Translations under genes and position numbers: made by a program | Assembly (NCBI GenBank): GCA_020831625.1 | Contig: JAFIGD010000001.1 | Location: 62,001-126,000 of the forward strand | Reading direction: 5' to 3' | Source of the DNA: Verrucomicrobiota bacterium | GTDB lineage: Bacteria; Verrucomicrobiota; Kiritimatiellia; SS1-B-03-39; UBA6053 | Length of the DNA: 64,000 nucleotides | Notes under the pieces: generated by a model | Databases searched by the model: none | Told to the model about the DNA's origin: nothing | Seen by the model: the letters and a program-made list of their open reading frames with translations, nothing else | Shown here: in pieces, positions 7,572 to 16,568 of the stretch | How the letters are laid out: each line of letters begins with the position of its first letter | Numbering within the stretch: the stretch's first letter is position 1

Positions 7572-8747
7572 ATGATTCGTCTCTTCACAGTTGCTCCCTC
7601 CGCCCGCCAGTGCCTTTTTTCAGGCTTCATGCTCTTCCTGGTATGCACAGGCCTTTCATTGGCGCCGGGATGCCGCCAGCGGAACCGCCTCGTTTATCCT
7701 CAAGAGCATTGGGAATGGAAAACCCCTGAATCCGTTGGATTCTCCGCGGAGAAGCTGGACGCCTTTGCCGAATCAGCCGGGGGCACCGGTCTTGTTGTTC
7801 ATGGGGGGAAACTGATATTTGAATGGGGCGACACCACATTTTCCAATGATATCGCATCCGCCAGCAAGTTTGTGTACACCTTTCTCACCCTGTTGGCGAT
7901 TGAGGAGGGGCTCATCGAATCTCTGGACGACCCGGTGATCAATTGGGCCCCGGAATTACAGGACTTGAACGCCGATTTAGGATTCAAAGACCGGGACATC
8001 ACTTTTCGTCAGCTGTTGAACCAAACCTCCGGCTACGGCTTAACAGAGCCGCCGGGTGAACGGTTCGCATATAATGACCATGCCACCGGTTTTCTGGCCT
8101 GGCTTTTATTTTATCGGGTCTACGGCCTTGAACCCCCGCAATACGACGACATCCTCAACAGCGTGGTTTTCAGAGAATGGATCGGATTTGAACACCCCTT
8201 CACCGCACTTCACAGCAACACCCCCCGGGGACGGTTGAGGATCTCCGCCCGGGATCTGGCCCGCCTCGGCCTGCTGCACCTTCGGAACGGCCGCTGGGAT
8301 ACGAGACAAATTGTGAACCGAAACCTCCTTCAGGATGTGTTCAGCGCAAGCCTGCCGATGGATCTGCCCCGCACCCGGGGCGTGGACGCTGAAGAAATCA
8401 CCGATATGAGGACTCTGGGGGGCGGGAAAGACGCGAAAAACCATCTGGGCAGTCTGGGGTATTTCTGGTGGCAGAACACTGTGACGCCCGACGGCTCCCG
8501 CCTGCTCGAGGCCGCGACACCTGAAACGCGTCTTGCCATGGGGTATGGCGGCAAGTTTGCCATGACCCTGATTCCCGAAGACGATCTGATCATCATTTGG
8601 TTCGATGTCCATCATGGGGAAGTTTGGAGCCCGTTTGACGAAATCGGCAGATTCGAGGTCAATCAAATGCTCGAGGACGTCCTGTCCGCGAGACAGACAG
8701 GTCCGTCGCAACCGCCTGCGGCCCCGGAGCCCCCCGATCCTTTTTGA
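7572..8747 (+). CDS. Beta-lactamase-family serine hydrolase, exported or lipoprotein
   Basis: A 391-residue class C beta-lactamase/penicillin-binding-protein-like hydrolase. The N-terminus (MIRLFTVAPSARQCLFSG) runs into a hydrophobic stretch ending LAPGC, a near-lipobox, so it is probably exported. The nucleophile motif S-x-x-K is SASK in DIASASKFVYTF; the second motif is Y-N-D in GERFAYNDHATGF; the third position is GYGGKF near the C-terminus. Such proteins are esterases, peptidases or transesterases; substrate is unknown. The frame is open upstream into the inverted repeat, but the ATG at 7572 gives a proper signal sequence. It stands alone on the plus strand, convergent with cutA. Confidence 0.8.
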   Translation: MIRLFTVAPSARQCLFSGFMLFLVCTGLSLAPGCRQRNRLVYPQEHWEWKTPESVGFSAEKLDAFAESAGGTGLVVHGGKLIFEWGDTTFSNDIASASKFVYTFLTLLAIEEGLIESLDDPVINWAPELQDLNADLGFKDRDITFRQLLNQTSGYGLTEPPGERFAYNDHATGFLAWLLFYRVYGLEPPQYDDILNSVVFREWIGFEHPFTALHSNTPRGRLRISARDLARLGLLHLRNGRWDTRQIVNRNLLQDVFSASLPMDLPRTRGVDAEEITDMRTLGGGKDAKNHLGSLGYFWWQNTVTPDGSRLLEAATPETRLAMGYGGKFAMTLIPEDDLIIIWFDVHHGEVWSPFDEIGRFEVNQMLEDVLSARQTGPSQPPAAPEPPDPF

Positions 8748-8773
8748 CGTTCTTCAAAGCGGATGGGGCTTTG

Positions 8774-8795
8774 TTCCCGGCGCGTTGCCCGGGAA
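8774..8795. terminator. Hairpin between convergent serine hydrolase and cutA
   Basis: TTCCCGG (8774-8780), 8-nt loop, CCGGGAA (8789-8795) in the 57-bp space between two convergent stops. No T-run follows, so a role in termination is only likely from position. Confidence 0.45.
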
Positions 8796-8804
8796 TCCGG
8801 AATT

Positions 8805-9137
8805 TCAGTCGGATGCGGTCTGCCGCCGCACCCATTCCGCAAAATCGGAATTGGCCTGATCCGGACCGAAGCATAACACACAGGGGCATTCGTACGGGTG
8901 ATATTCCCAAACGAACGCCTCCAGTTCCTCCGCGCGTGCCCGGGTGGTTTTGAGCAGCAACAGGGCTTCGGACGCGGTCTCCATTTTCCCGTTCCACTCG
9001 TAAATACTGGTGATCCCGGGCAGGATATTGCCACAGGCCGCCAGTTTACGGCACACCGCGCCCTCCGCCAGTGCGCGCCCGGCCGCCTCGGAGGGCACCG
9101 GAACGTACACCAGCATCAGGTCGGTGGCTTCAGGCAT
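8805..9137 (-). CDS. cutA: CutA1-like divalent-cation tolerance protein
   Basis: A 110-residue protein with the CutA1 pattern: an N-terminal beta-strand (LMLVYVPVPSE), AEGAVCRKLAACGNILPGITSIYEWNGK with the conserved N-I-x-P-x-x-S-x-Y-x-W stretch, ASEALLLLKTT, and the C-terminal HPYECPCVLCF where the family has H-P-Y-x-x-P. CutA forms a stable trimer; a role in copper tolerance is reported for E. coli but the molecular function is unsettled. It begins 9 bp after the pflB stop, so it is probably co-transcribed with pflB. Confidence 0.9.
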   Translation of the reverse strand: MPEATDLMLVYVPVPSEAAGRALAEGAVCRKLAACGNILPGITSIYEWNGKMETASEALLLLKTTRARAEELEAFVWEYHPYECPCVLCFGPDQANSDFAEWVRRQTASD

Positions 9138-9146
9138 CGTTCGCGC

Positions 9147-11429
9147 TCAGGCTCCCTGCTCGTGGAAGGTGCGGTTGATGATGTCCAACTGCTGCTCGCG
9201 GGTGAGCTTGATGAAGTTCACCGCATAGCCGGAAACGCGCACGGTGAGCTGCGGGTATTTCTCGGGATGCTCCATGGCGTCGATCAAGGTCTCGCGTTCG
9301 AACACGTTGACGTTGATGTGGTGGCCGCCGTCGCCGAAAAAGCCGTCCAGAAGGTGGCAAAGGTTTTCGGAGCGGTCCTCGTCGGTGCGGCCCAGCGCTT
9401 TGGGCACGATCGAGAAGGTATAGCTGATGCCGTCGAGGGCATGCTCGTAGGGGAGTTTGGCCACGGATTTCATGGAGGCGACCGCGCCTTTGCAGTCGCG
9501 CCCGTGCATCGGATTGGCACCGGGGGCGAAGGGCTCGCCGGCTTTCCGTCCGTCGGGGGTGTTGCCGGTTTTCTTGCCGTAGACGACGTTGGAGGTGATG
9601 GTGAGCACCGACTGGGTCGGCATGGCGTTGCGGTACGTGCGGCAGCCGCGGATTTTATCCATGAACGCGCGGACCAGATCCACGGCAATGCGGTCAACCC
9701 GGTTATCGTTGTTGCCGTAGGCGGGATACTCGCCTTCGATTTCATAGTCCACCGCCATCCCGGTTTCGGGATCGCGGATGATCTTCACTTTGGCGTTTTC
9801 AATGGCGCTGAGGGAGTCGGCTACCACCGAAAGGCCGGCGATGCCGCAGGCCATGGTGCGCAGCACGTCTTTGTCGTGCAGCGCCATCTCAATCCGTTCA
9901 TAGCAGTACTTGTCGTGCATGTAGTGGATGATATTGAGAGCCTTCACATACGTGCGTGCCAGCCAGGTCATCATTAGGTCGAAGCGCTCCATGACTTCTT
10001 TTTTCTCGAGCACATCTCCGGTGATGGGTGCGAAGCGGGGGGCGACCTGTTTGCCGGTTTTTTCATCCCGGCCTCCGTTGATGGCGTACAGCAGCGCTTT
10101 GGCGAGGTTGACCCGGGCTCCGAAAAACTGCATCTGTTTGCCGATTTTCATGCCGGATACGCAACAGGCAATGCCGTAGTCGTCACCGTACTGGGCGCGC
10201 ATGAGCTGATCGCTTTCGTACTGAATGCTGCTGGTGTCGATCGAGACCTGCGCACAGAAGTTTTTGAAGCCCTGCGGGAGTTTCTCGTCCCAGAGAATCG
10301 TCAAATTGGGCTCAGGAGCCGGTCCCAGATTGTACAGGGTCTGCAGGAAGCGGAAGCCGGTTTTGGTGACCAGCGGACGGCCGTCGAGCCCGCAGCCGCC
10401 GATGCATTCGGTGACCCAGGTGGGGTCGCCGGAAAACAGTTCGTTGTAATCCGGGGTGCGCGCGAAGCGGACCATTCGGAGTTTCATGACCAGATGGTCG
10501 ATCAGTTCCTGCGCTTCCGGCTCGGTCAGAATCCCCGCGTCCATGTCGCGCTTGATGTAAATATCCAGGAAGGTGGAGATGCGGCCGATGCTCATGGCGG
10601 CGCCGTTCTGCTCTTTCACGGCGGCGAGATAGCCGAAATAGGTCCACTGAACCGCCTCCAGGGCGGTTTGGGCGGGACGGGAGATGTCGAAGCCGTACGC
10701 GGCGGCCATTTGCTTGAGTTCAACCAGTGCGCGGCCCTGTTCGGAGAGTTCTTCGCGGGTGCGGATGGCTTCCTCGTCGTACACCCCGGCACCGGCGGCG
10801 TCATGCTCAACCTCTTTGGCCGCGATCAGACGGTCCACACCGTAGAGCGCGACCCGGCGGTAATCGCCGATGATGCGCCCGCGGCCGTAGGCGTCGGGGA
10901 GTCCGGTGATGATCCCGCTGTTGCGCGCGGCGCGGATTTCGGCATCATACACATCAAACACCCCCTCGTTGTGGGTCTTGCGGTACTGAAAAATCTTTTC
11001 GGTCTCGGGATTCATCGTGTACCCGTAGGCTTCCAGCGCGTTTTTCGCCATACGGAAACCGCCGAAGGGCATCAGTGCGCGCTTGAGGGGCTTGTCGGTT
11101 TGGAAGCCCACGATCTGCTCCAGGCCTTCATCACTCATATAGCCCGGTCCGTGGGAGACAATCGTGGAAATAACCGTGTCATCCGCATCCAGCACCCCGT
11201 TCTTGGCGATTTCCTCTTTTTGCAGACGGTCCATGATCAGCCAAAGCTTTTCGGTCCGTTCAGTGGGGCCTTTCAGGAAGGAGCTGTCGCCTTCAAAAGG
11301 CGTGTAGTTACGCTGAATAAAATCGCGAACATCAATGTCGTACACCCAGTTCCCGGGATTAAAGGGCTTGAGGGTGACGTTTTCAGGCGTTTTGGCGGTC
11401 GAAGCGGCGGAGGCGTCTACAAGGTCCAT
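9147..11429 (-). CDS. pflB: Formate C-acetyltransferase (pyruvate formate-lyase)
   Basis: A 760-residue glycyl-radical enzyme converting pyruvate and CoA to acetyl-CoA and formate without oxygen; same length as E. coli PflB. The two active-site cysteines are C422-C423 in [14 protein letters not shown] (the family has A-C-C-V-S-P-M; Pro is Gly here) and the radical glycine is G734 in [10 protein letters not shown]. The closely matching [21 protein letters not shown] supports PFL over a glycerol dehydratase. No activating enzyme (radical-SAM pflA) is next to it. It has its own promoter and is followed by cutA. Confidence 0.96.
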   Translation of the reverse strand: MDLVDASAASTAKTPENVTLKPFNPGNWVYDIDVRDFIQRNYTPFEGDSSFLKGPTERTEKLWLIMDRLQKEEIAKNGVLDADDTVISTIVSHGPGYMSDEGLEQIVGFQTDKPLKRALMPFGGFRMAKNALEAYGYTMNPETEKIFQYRKTHNEGVFDVYDAEIRAARNSGIITGLPDAYGRGRIIGDYRRVALYGVDRLIAAKEVEHDAAGAGVYDEEAIRTREELSEQGRALVELKQMAAAYGFDISRPAQTALEAVQWTYFGYLAAVKEQNGAAMSIGRISTFLDIYIKRDMDAGILTEPEAQELIDHLVMKLRMVRFARTPDYNELFSGDPTWVTECIGGCGLDGRPLVTKTGFRFLQTLYNLGPAPEPNLTILWDEKLPQGFKNFCAQVSIDTSSIQYESDQLMRAQYGDDYGIACCVSGMKIGKQMQFFGARVNLAKALLYAINGGRDEKTGKQVAPRFAPITGDVLEKKEVMERFDLMMTWLARTYVKALNIIHYMHDKYCYERIEMALHDKDVLRTMACGIAGLSVVADSLSAIENAKVKIIRDPETGMAVDYEIEGEYPAYGNNDNRVDRIAVDLVRAFMDKIRGCRTYRNAMPTQSVLTITSNVVYGKKTGNTPDGRKAGEPFAPGANPMHGRDCKGAVASMKSVAKLPYEHALDGISYTFSIVPKALGRTDEDRSENLCHLLDGFFGDGGHHINVNVFERETLIDAMEHPEKYPQLTVRVSGYAVNFIKLTREQQLDIINRTFHEQGA

Positions 11430-11476
11430 TGCTGTGTTTCCCGGTTAGGATTGATTTTGCACGTTAGAAGTTTGGG

Positions 11477-11505
11477 ACTATACAGCAACTTTAAGCGTTG
11501 AGCAA
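11477..11505 (-). promoter_or_regulatory. Likely sigma70-type promoter of pflB
   Basis: On the minus strand: -35 TTGCTC (11505-11500), 17-bp spacer, -10 TATAGT (11482-11477), 47 bp upstream of the pflB ATG at 11429. Confidence 0.55.
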
Positions 11506-11636
11506 CTAAAAATCACGACATTACACATCCGGTTTATAGAATAATTGGAAGAATGGTGTCGACACGGTGTTCCTGTCACAGCAGGCCCGCCTGTATGTCA
11601 TTGACTCAGAACCGACACTTCAATAGGAAGAGTGGA

Positions 11637-12734
11637 ATGAAATCATCCACAAATAATAAACGCGCCTACTTGTACAAGCAGCTTTCAGACACGTTGCGGA
11701 AAGAGATCCTGGAGGGGGTCTACAAACCCGATGAGCGATTGCCCTCGATGGATGATTTGGCGGAGCAGTACAAAATGAACCGGATCACGGTAAAACGGGC
11801 CTTGTCCGAACTGCGGGCGGAGGGGTTGATCTATTCCATTCCCGCGCAGGGAACATACGTGGCATTGGGTGAACAACACACCGTCAACACCGGTAAAGGT
11901 CGCAAAACCGTCGCCCTGGTGATCTCGGGGCTCCACACCCATTCTCTGGGCGCGTATCATGTGGATGTCATTACCGGTATTCAGGAGGCGTTGGGAGATC
12001 ATGAATGGTACCTCATGTTGGTCAACCTGGATGATCCCTCCGAAGACCGCGCCTATGAACATGTCATGCAAATTCAACTGGACGGCGCCATTTATCTGGG
12101 ATATTTCACACCCTCGCTCCTTCGCCGCCTGGTGCGGAACGGCCCGCCCTCGGTACTCATCGATCAGAAAATCCGCGGCCTGAAATGCGACATGATCAAT
12201 GTCGACAACTACGCCGGAGCCTTCGAGGCCGCGCAGTATCTGATCGAACAGGGACACCGTAAAATCGTCTGTGTGACCGGGTCTCCCGGTATCGTGAGCG
12301 ACGAACGGAAGAACGGGGTTGAGGATGCCTGGAAAGAAAACGGGTATCCCGCCGGCGACCTCACATGGGTGGAGGGTGACTTCCAGCGGGAATCCGGCCT
12401 GAAAGCCGCCGAAAAACTGCTCAAATCAAAGCAGCATCCCACCGCGATTTTTTGTTTTAATGATGAAATGGCCGCCGGAGTCCTGCAAACCCTTCATGAC
12501 CGGAACATACGGGTTCCCGGCGAAATTTCTGTTATTGGCTTTGACAACATCACCTGGACCCTGGCCACCTGGCCGCAGTTGACCACGGTGCAGGTTGAAC
12601 GTTTCGCAATGGGACGACTGGCCATCGAACGCCTTGCGGATCATCTCAACAACAATGACCATACCCCCACCTCCATCGCCGTCAGCACCAAACTGGTGGT
12701 CCGGGACAGCACCGCCGCTGTGTCAGAAAAATGA
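11637..12734 (+). CDS. GntR/LacI hybrid transcriptional regulator
   Basis: A 365-residue regulator. Residues about 10-76 form a GntR-type winged helix (LRKEILEGVYKPDERLPSMD, QYKMNRITVKRALSELRAEG, IPAQGTYVALGE). The rest is a LacI-type sugar-binding domain: TVALVISGLHTHSLG, DGAIYLGYF, VLIDQKIRGL, YLIEQGHRKIVCVTG, and CFNDEMAAGVLQTLHDRNIRVPGEISVIGFDN. This AraR-like architecture senses a sugar and releases DNA. The ATG at 11637 has AGGAAG 9-14 nt upstream; the frame extends further up but without a better start. It is divergent from pflB and directly precedes the glycan island, whose promoters share a pseudo-palindromic site. Confidence 0.92.
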   Translation: MKSSTNNKRAYLYKQLSDTLRKEILEGVYKPDERLPSMDDLAEQYKMNRITVKRALSELRAEGLIYSIPAQGTYVALGEQHTVNTGKGRKTVALVISGLHTHSLGAYHVDVITGIQEALGDHEWYLMLVNLDDPSEDRAYEHVMQIQLDGAIYLGYFTPSLLRRLVRNGPPSVLIDQKIRGLKCDMINVDNYAGAFEAAQYLIEQGHRKIVCVTGSPGIVSDERKNGVEDAWKENGYPAGDLTWVEGDFQRESGLKAAEKLLKSKQHPTAIFCFNDEMAAGVLQTLHDRNIRVPGEISVIGFDNITWTLATWPQLTTVQVERFAMGRLAIERLADHLNNNDHTPTSIAVSTKLVVRDSTAAVSEK

Positions 12735-12839
12735 ACAGACGCTGGATCGTATAACGGCGTACACCGCCGACCGCCCTGTCCGTGTCTGCGCCTCTGGAAC
12801 GAGGTGATTCCCCATTCTGAATCTTTATTTAAAATTCCA

Positions 12840-12883
12840 TTGACATAAAACAAAGTTTAATACTAGTATACAACAAGTATGTT
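12840..12883 (+). promoter_or_regulatory. Promoter with overlapping candidate operator for the GH30 operon
   Basis: -35 TTGACA (12840-12845), 18-bp spacer, -10 TAGTAT (12864-12869). Overlapping the -10 is AGTATAC-AACAA-GTATGTT (12865-12883), matching the site at 26458 in its right half fully and its left half at 5 of 7. A second 10-bp palindrome ATACTAGTAT (12860-12869) overlaps it. The position over the -10 suggests repression. Confidence 0.6.
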
Positions 12884-12973
12884 ATCAATAAATCCAATTC
12901 CCCGCGCTTTCCTGCACCGGTCTCAGCAGTCACCCTATGGAAAAAGGGGAATATCCAAACAGGGAATCTCAAC

Positions 12974-14320
12974 ATGTCTGAATCGTTCTTAACCCTCACG
13001 TCGAAACACACACCGGATCGTCTAAGCACCCGCGCCCACCCGGGCTGGGAGATGACGGGAGACCCGGCGAACGCGCCGACGCTGCATCTGGAACCGGACG
13101 CCTTGCAACAGGAACTTCTGGGTTTCGGCGGCGCGTTTACAGAAGCCTCGGCCTGTGTGTATTCAAAATTGGGCCCTGACAACCGGCGCCGTTTTCTGGA
13201 CGCATATTTTCATCCGACAAACGGCCATGGCTACCGCATGGGCAGAACCCACATCAACAGTTGTGATTTCAGCCTGGGGAATTACGCATATACCGAAGTG
13301 GACGGAGATGTGGCTCTTGACCATTTTTCACTCGATCATGAGCGCACCCTGCTTTTCCCCCTGCTTCGGGACGCGCAGGCGGTCGCACCGGAGCCGATCA
13401 AACTGTTCGCCTCTCCCTGGAGCCCCCCGGCCTGGATGAAAACCAACGGGGAAATGAACAACGGCGGGAAACTCAAACCCGAATACCGAAAGGCCTGGGC
13501 GGCGTATTACGTCCGGTATATTCAGGAAATGGAGAAAGAGGGCTTTCCCATTTGGGGACTGACCGTACAAAACGAGCCCGCTGCCCGGCAGATTTGGGAT
13601 TCATGCGAGTACACCGCCGAGGAGGAGCGGGATTTTGTGCGCGATGACCTGGGTCCGGCGCTGCGTGCCGCCGGACTCGGCGACCGAAAACTGATCATCT
13701 GGGACCACAACCGCGACATCATGCCCGAGCGCGCCCGGGCGGTGCTTTCCGATCCCGAGGCCGCCGCATTCGTCTGGGGAACCGGTTTCCACTGGTACGG
13801 CGAGGACGCCTTCGAAAATGTGGCCGCGGTGCGGGATGAATTTCCGAATCATCATCTGATCTTTACCGAAGGCTGCCAGGAGGGCGGCCCGCACCTTGGC
13901 TCATGGGAACTCGGCGAGCGCTATGCCCGATCCATCATACACGACCTAAATAACGGAACCGAGGCCTGGGTGGACTGGAATTTATTGCTGGATATCACCG
14001 GCGGCCCCAATCATGTCGGCAACCTCTGCAGCGCCCCCGTGATTGCGGATATCGACAACGACAAACTGCTGTTTCAAAGCTCCTACTGGGCGATCGGCCA
14101 TTTCAGCCGCTTTTTCCCCGGCGGCGCCCGGATTATCCCGATTCAAAATGAAAGCACGGAAGTTCTCGCAACCGCCGCGCGGTTCGGCGAAAATATCCGG
14201 GTGGTGCTTCTCAACATACATGAGCGGGAGCATCGGCTCCACCTACAGATCAAAGGGGCACGGACCTCCATCACCCTCCCGCCCCGCTCCATCGCCACTT
14301 TTCAATCCGTCCTGCCATGA
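12974..14320 (+). CDS. Glycoside hydrolase family 30 (glucosylceramidase-like), cytoplasmic
   Basis: A 448-residue GH30 enzyme: QELLGFGGAFTEASA opens the domain; the acid/base is E201 in WGLTVQNEP and the nucleophile is E299 in HLIFTEGCQEGG; the C-terminal beta-sandwich begins near YWAIGHFSRFFPGGARI. GH30 members include beta-glucosylceramidases, beta-1,6-glucanases and xylanases; the catalytic motifs and the FGGAFTEA opening suit the glucosylceramidase-like subgroup, and a beta-1,6- or beta-1,3-gluco-oligosaccharide is a reasonable substrate here. No signal peptide, so it should act on imported oligosaccharides. First gene downstream of the regulator, under the operator-bearing promoter, coupled to the next gene by ATGA. 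Confidence 0.9.
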   Translation: MSESFLTLTSKHTPDRLSTRAHPGWEMTGDPANAPTLHLEPDALQQELLGFGGAFTEASACVYSKLGPDNRRRFLDAYFHPTNGHGYRMGRTHINSCDFSLGNYAYTEVDGDVALDHFSLDHERTLLFPLLRDAQAVAPEPIKLFASPWSPPAWMKTNGEMNNGGKLKPEYRKAWAAYYVRYIQEMEKEGFPIWGLTVQNEPAARQIWDSCEYTAEEERDFVRDDLGPALRAAGLGDRKLIIWDHNRDIMPERARAVLSDPEAAAFVWGTGFHWYGEDAFENVAAVRDEFPNHHLIFTEGCQEGGPHLGSWELGERYARSIIHDLNNGTEAWVDWNLLLDITGGPNHVGNLCSAPVIADIDNDKLLFQSSYWAIGHFSRFFPGGARIIPIQNESTEVLATAARFGENIRVVLLNIHEREHRLHLQIKGARTSITLPPRSIATFQSVLP

Positions 14321-14595
14321 AACCGTTTTTGCATACCCGGAAATATATCACCCTGATCCTGTTCCTGACAGCCGCAGGGTGCGGTCAGCGGGCGCAGAGA
14401 CCGAATCCTGAAAACCGCCGTGTGATTTGTACCGCCTGCGACACCACCCCGTCCATCCCCCCGGGATATCTGGCCACGCTTTCTTCGGATGAAATGATTC
14501 GAACCGCGGAAGGCGACCTCCGCTTGAAATGCCCGGCCTGCGGCGGCATAACCGCCACCCCGCTTCCACAAACTCCTGGAGAACAACTGCCATGA
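14317..14595 (+). CDS. Small lipoprotein with a zinc-ribbon-like Cys pattern
   Basis: A 92-residue protein. Signal sequence ITLILFLTAAGC ends in a plausible lipobox. The mature part has two C-x2-C pairs (CTACD and CPACGG), spaced about 36 residues as in a small zinc ribbon or rubredoxin-like knuckle. It overlaps GH30 by 4 bp at its start and the pseudopilin-like gene by 4 bp at its end, so it is made together with them. The pairing suggests an envelope role together with the pseudopilin-like protein. No family recognised. Confidence 0.75.
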   Translation: MKPFLHTRKYITLILFLTAAGCGQRAQRPNPENRRVICTACDTTPSIPPGYLATLSSDEMIRTAEGDLRLKCPACGGITATPLPQTPGEQLP

Positions 14596-15428
14596 GGATT
14601 CCACCCTACTCCGGATCTCATCAAGAACGGTCCGCATTCACACTTATCGAACTGCTGGTGGTCATCGCCATCATGGTGTTGCTGATCGCTCTCATCTTTT
14701 CCTCAGTCGAGTCCTCCGTGTCACGGGCCAGGGCCGCCGCCTGTCAATCCAACATGAGACAACTCGGACTGGGGGTCATCGCCTTTACGGTGGATAACGA
14801 AGGCCGGCTGCCCGGGGCCTACGGCAATTCCGCCAACCGGAACGTTCGCAACGGCGGGCCGTTTGTCGGGAAAGAGGTGCTGATCCCCGAGGCAAGTTAC
14901 ACGCTTTGGCTGAACGCTCCGGACGAGGTGGGAACCCTGACCGAATATTTGAATATCGGTTCAGGGGACGCCCGCCGCTTTTATCGCTGCCCCGCCCTCC
15001 CCCAGGGAGCGTTTGACAGTGGCATCGGCAGCAACGGCATGTTCGACTACACCTACATCAAAGCGTTCGGGGGCGTGAAACTCTACACGATCCCCGCAAC
15101 CTCCGCACTCCGACACGACGGCAGAACCATCTCCATGCCCACCCCCCTCTTTATGGAGGAGGACCCCTACGCATGGAGCAACAACATGTATATCGACCCG
15201 GGTTTCTCCAATGCCGACCGTCTCGGGACATGGCATCCAAAAAACGCCGGGCACTATATTGCCATCGACGGCAGCGTTCAGGTGATCCGCTCCCGCAACG
15301 ACGGCCAGGGACCCCGCGGTTTCGACTGGAAAGCCGGTGCCAACCCGAATGATTTTGAGAACACCGGCACGCCCTTTTGGGATTCCAACATCAGCTACGG
15401 CCAATGGCGGCCCGGATATCATTTATGA
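14592..15428 (+). CDS. Pseudopilin-like protein with prepilin N-terminal methylation site
   Basis: A 278-residue protein. The type IV prepilin signal is SAFTLIELLVVIAIMVLL: cleavage would fall before F with conserved E at mature position 5, followed by a long hydrophobic helix. A Q-S-N-M-R-Q-L-G pattern follows, then a large globular domain ending with HYIAIDGSVQVI, like the H-x9-DG end of PVC pseudopilin-like proteins. Such proteins are abundant in Planctomycetes and Verrucomicrobia, often next to glycoside hydrolases; their role is unclear, maybe in a type II secretion-like system or glycan binding. The ATG at 14592 is chosen because it overlaps the preceding stop and leaves a short leader before the cleavage site. 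Confidence 0.88.
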   Translation: MRIPPYSGSHQERSAFTLIELLVVIAIMVLLIALIFSSVESSVSRARAAACQSNMRQLGLGVIAFTVDNEGRLPGAYGNSANRNVRNGGPFVGKEVLIPEASYTLWLNAPDEVGTLTEYLNIGSGDARRFYRCPALPQGAFDSGIGSNGMFDYTYIKAFGGVKLYTIPATSALRHDGRTISMPTPLFMEEDPYAWSNNMYIDPGFSNADRLGTWHPKNAGHYIAIDGSVQVIRSRNDGQGPRGFDWKAGANPNDFENTGTPFWDSNISYGQWRPGYHL

Positions 15429-15483
15429 AAACACCTCCCTTTGGGTGCCCAGTAAAAACCCTCCACAAAACTGATTTTTTTTA

Positions 15484-15534
15484 TTTACAAACTCAGATTT
15501 TTTTATTTTTATACCAGTGTACTTCTAGTATGTT
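15484..15534 (+). promoter_or_regulatory. Promoter with second candidate operator, upstream of the PEP-CTERM gene
   Basis: -35 TTTACA (15484-15489) and -10 TTTATA (15508-15513) with an 18-bp spacer in an A/T-rich tract. AGTGTAC-TTCTA-GTATGTT (15516-15534) follows, sharing the full right half with the sites at 12865 and 26458 and 4 of 7 positions on the left. Confidence 0.5.
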
Positions 15535-15563
15535 TAAAACAATCCCAACCGAAGGATGTTCTC

Positions 15564-16475
15564 ATGAATCCGCTACGCTTATTCCTCCCCATGTTCACCT
15601 CCAGGGTGACGGTTGCAATCCCGGCAATCCTTGTTCTGACCGCCACATCAATTTCCCGCGCCAATATCATCCAGTGGGGAGGGACTGACGGAGAATACAC
15701 CACTCCTGCGAACTGGGTCGGAGGAGTGCTTCCGAACACCGCGAACGGGGACACCGCACAAATCAACAGCGGCAATGTCACCTATACACCCGGGGGAGAC
15801 CTCACCCTAAGCAATGGTGGCGTTTTGCAGATCAATGGCGGAAGCTGGACACAAATAAACGAAATAGCCTGGATCCAAATGAGTGGCGGAACGTTGGCAA
15901 TCAACGGAGGTGTCTTCAACCAGGGGTCCTCCGGAAACATTTTAAGGAATGCCGCCAGCGCCATCATTGTGTCAGGCGGAACCGCCAATTTGAATGGCAA
16001 TCTGGAGTATAACCCCACAAGTCTTGGAACCCTCTCCTTGACCAGCGGCACCCTGAATGTGGGGAGCGAATTCAAACCGATTTCAGACTTTTATATGACA
16101 GCCGGAACTCTGTCTGCAAATCTCATTTCGTTTGCCGACGGCCCGGGGAGTATTTATTTCTCCGGGGGCACGATTCAAGTGAACGGGAGTGCATTTGGCA
16201 ACGGACTATACGGCGGCGGGGACAAGTCCATTGATTTCAGCACGGGATCAACCGGCGGATTGTTTTTAGACAATTTAACCCCGTCGGAATTCTTCTCCAC
16301 AGGTTTTTTAACCAATGGTACGATTCGCCACAACGGCGCCATTTCCGAGGCGGACTTCATTGTGTCGGAAAGCGGAAGCGGTACCCTAATAACTGTGATC
16401 CCCGAACCCTCCACGCTTGGATTGGTCATGTTGAGCCTCATGGCCGGCGCAATCGGTTTAAGAAAACGCCGCTAA
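15564..16475 (+). CDS. PEP-CTERM surface protein with a Gly/Asn-rich beta-repeat region
   Basis: A 303-residue exported protein. Signal peptide: hydrophobic VAIPAILVLTATSISRA, cleaved probably after RA. The body is made of short beta-strand units of the type NGGVLQINGGSW / SGGTLAINGGVF / SGGTANLNGNL, typical of a right-handed beta-helix like those in autotransporter-type PVC proteins. The C-terminus VIPEPSTLGLVMLSLMAGAI followed by GLRKRR is a PEP-CTERM sorting signal, which an exosortase cleaves. No exosortase is in the window. The gene sits inside the glycan island behind its own operator-bearing promoter, so it may bind or organise glycan at the cell surface. Function unproven. Confidence 0.88.
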   Translation: MNPLRLFLPMFTSRVTVAIPAILVLTATSISRANIIQWGGTDGEYTTPANWVGGVLPNTANGDTAQINSGNVTYTPGGDLTLSNGGVLQINGGSWTQINEIAWIQMSGGTLAINGGVFNQGSSGNILRNAASAIIVSGGTANLNGNLEYNPTSLGTLSLTSGTLNVGSEFKPISDFYMTAGTLSANLISFADGPGSIYFSGGTIQVNGSAFGNGLYGGGDKSIDFSTGSTGGLFLDNLTPSEFFSTGFLTNGTIRHNGAISEADFIVSESGSGTLITVIPEPSTLGLVMLSLMAGAIGLRKRR

Positions 16476-16497
16476 GCCCCCCCCGAAAATCTCCTGA

Positions 16498-16539
16498 AAC
16501 CCGCCTTTCCCTCATTAGGGGAAGAGGCGGGTTGTTTTT
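16498..16539 (+). terminator. Intrinsic terminator after the PEP-CTERM gene
   Basis: AACCCGCCT (16498-16506) pairs with AGGCGGGTT (16525-16533), with inner TTCCC/GGGGAA extending the stem, followed by GTTTTT. It lies 30 bp before the next ATG, so it may give partial read-through into the transporter operon. Confidence 0.85.
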
Positions 16540-16568
16540 GACATCCACACTCCGCCGAACAATGCTCC

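Noticed and set aside
12504-12512. Extra operator copy inside the regulator gene (AACATACGG)
   Set aside because: Only one half-site without its inverted partner, within coding sequence.
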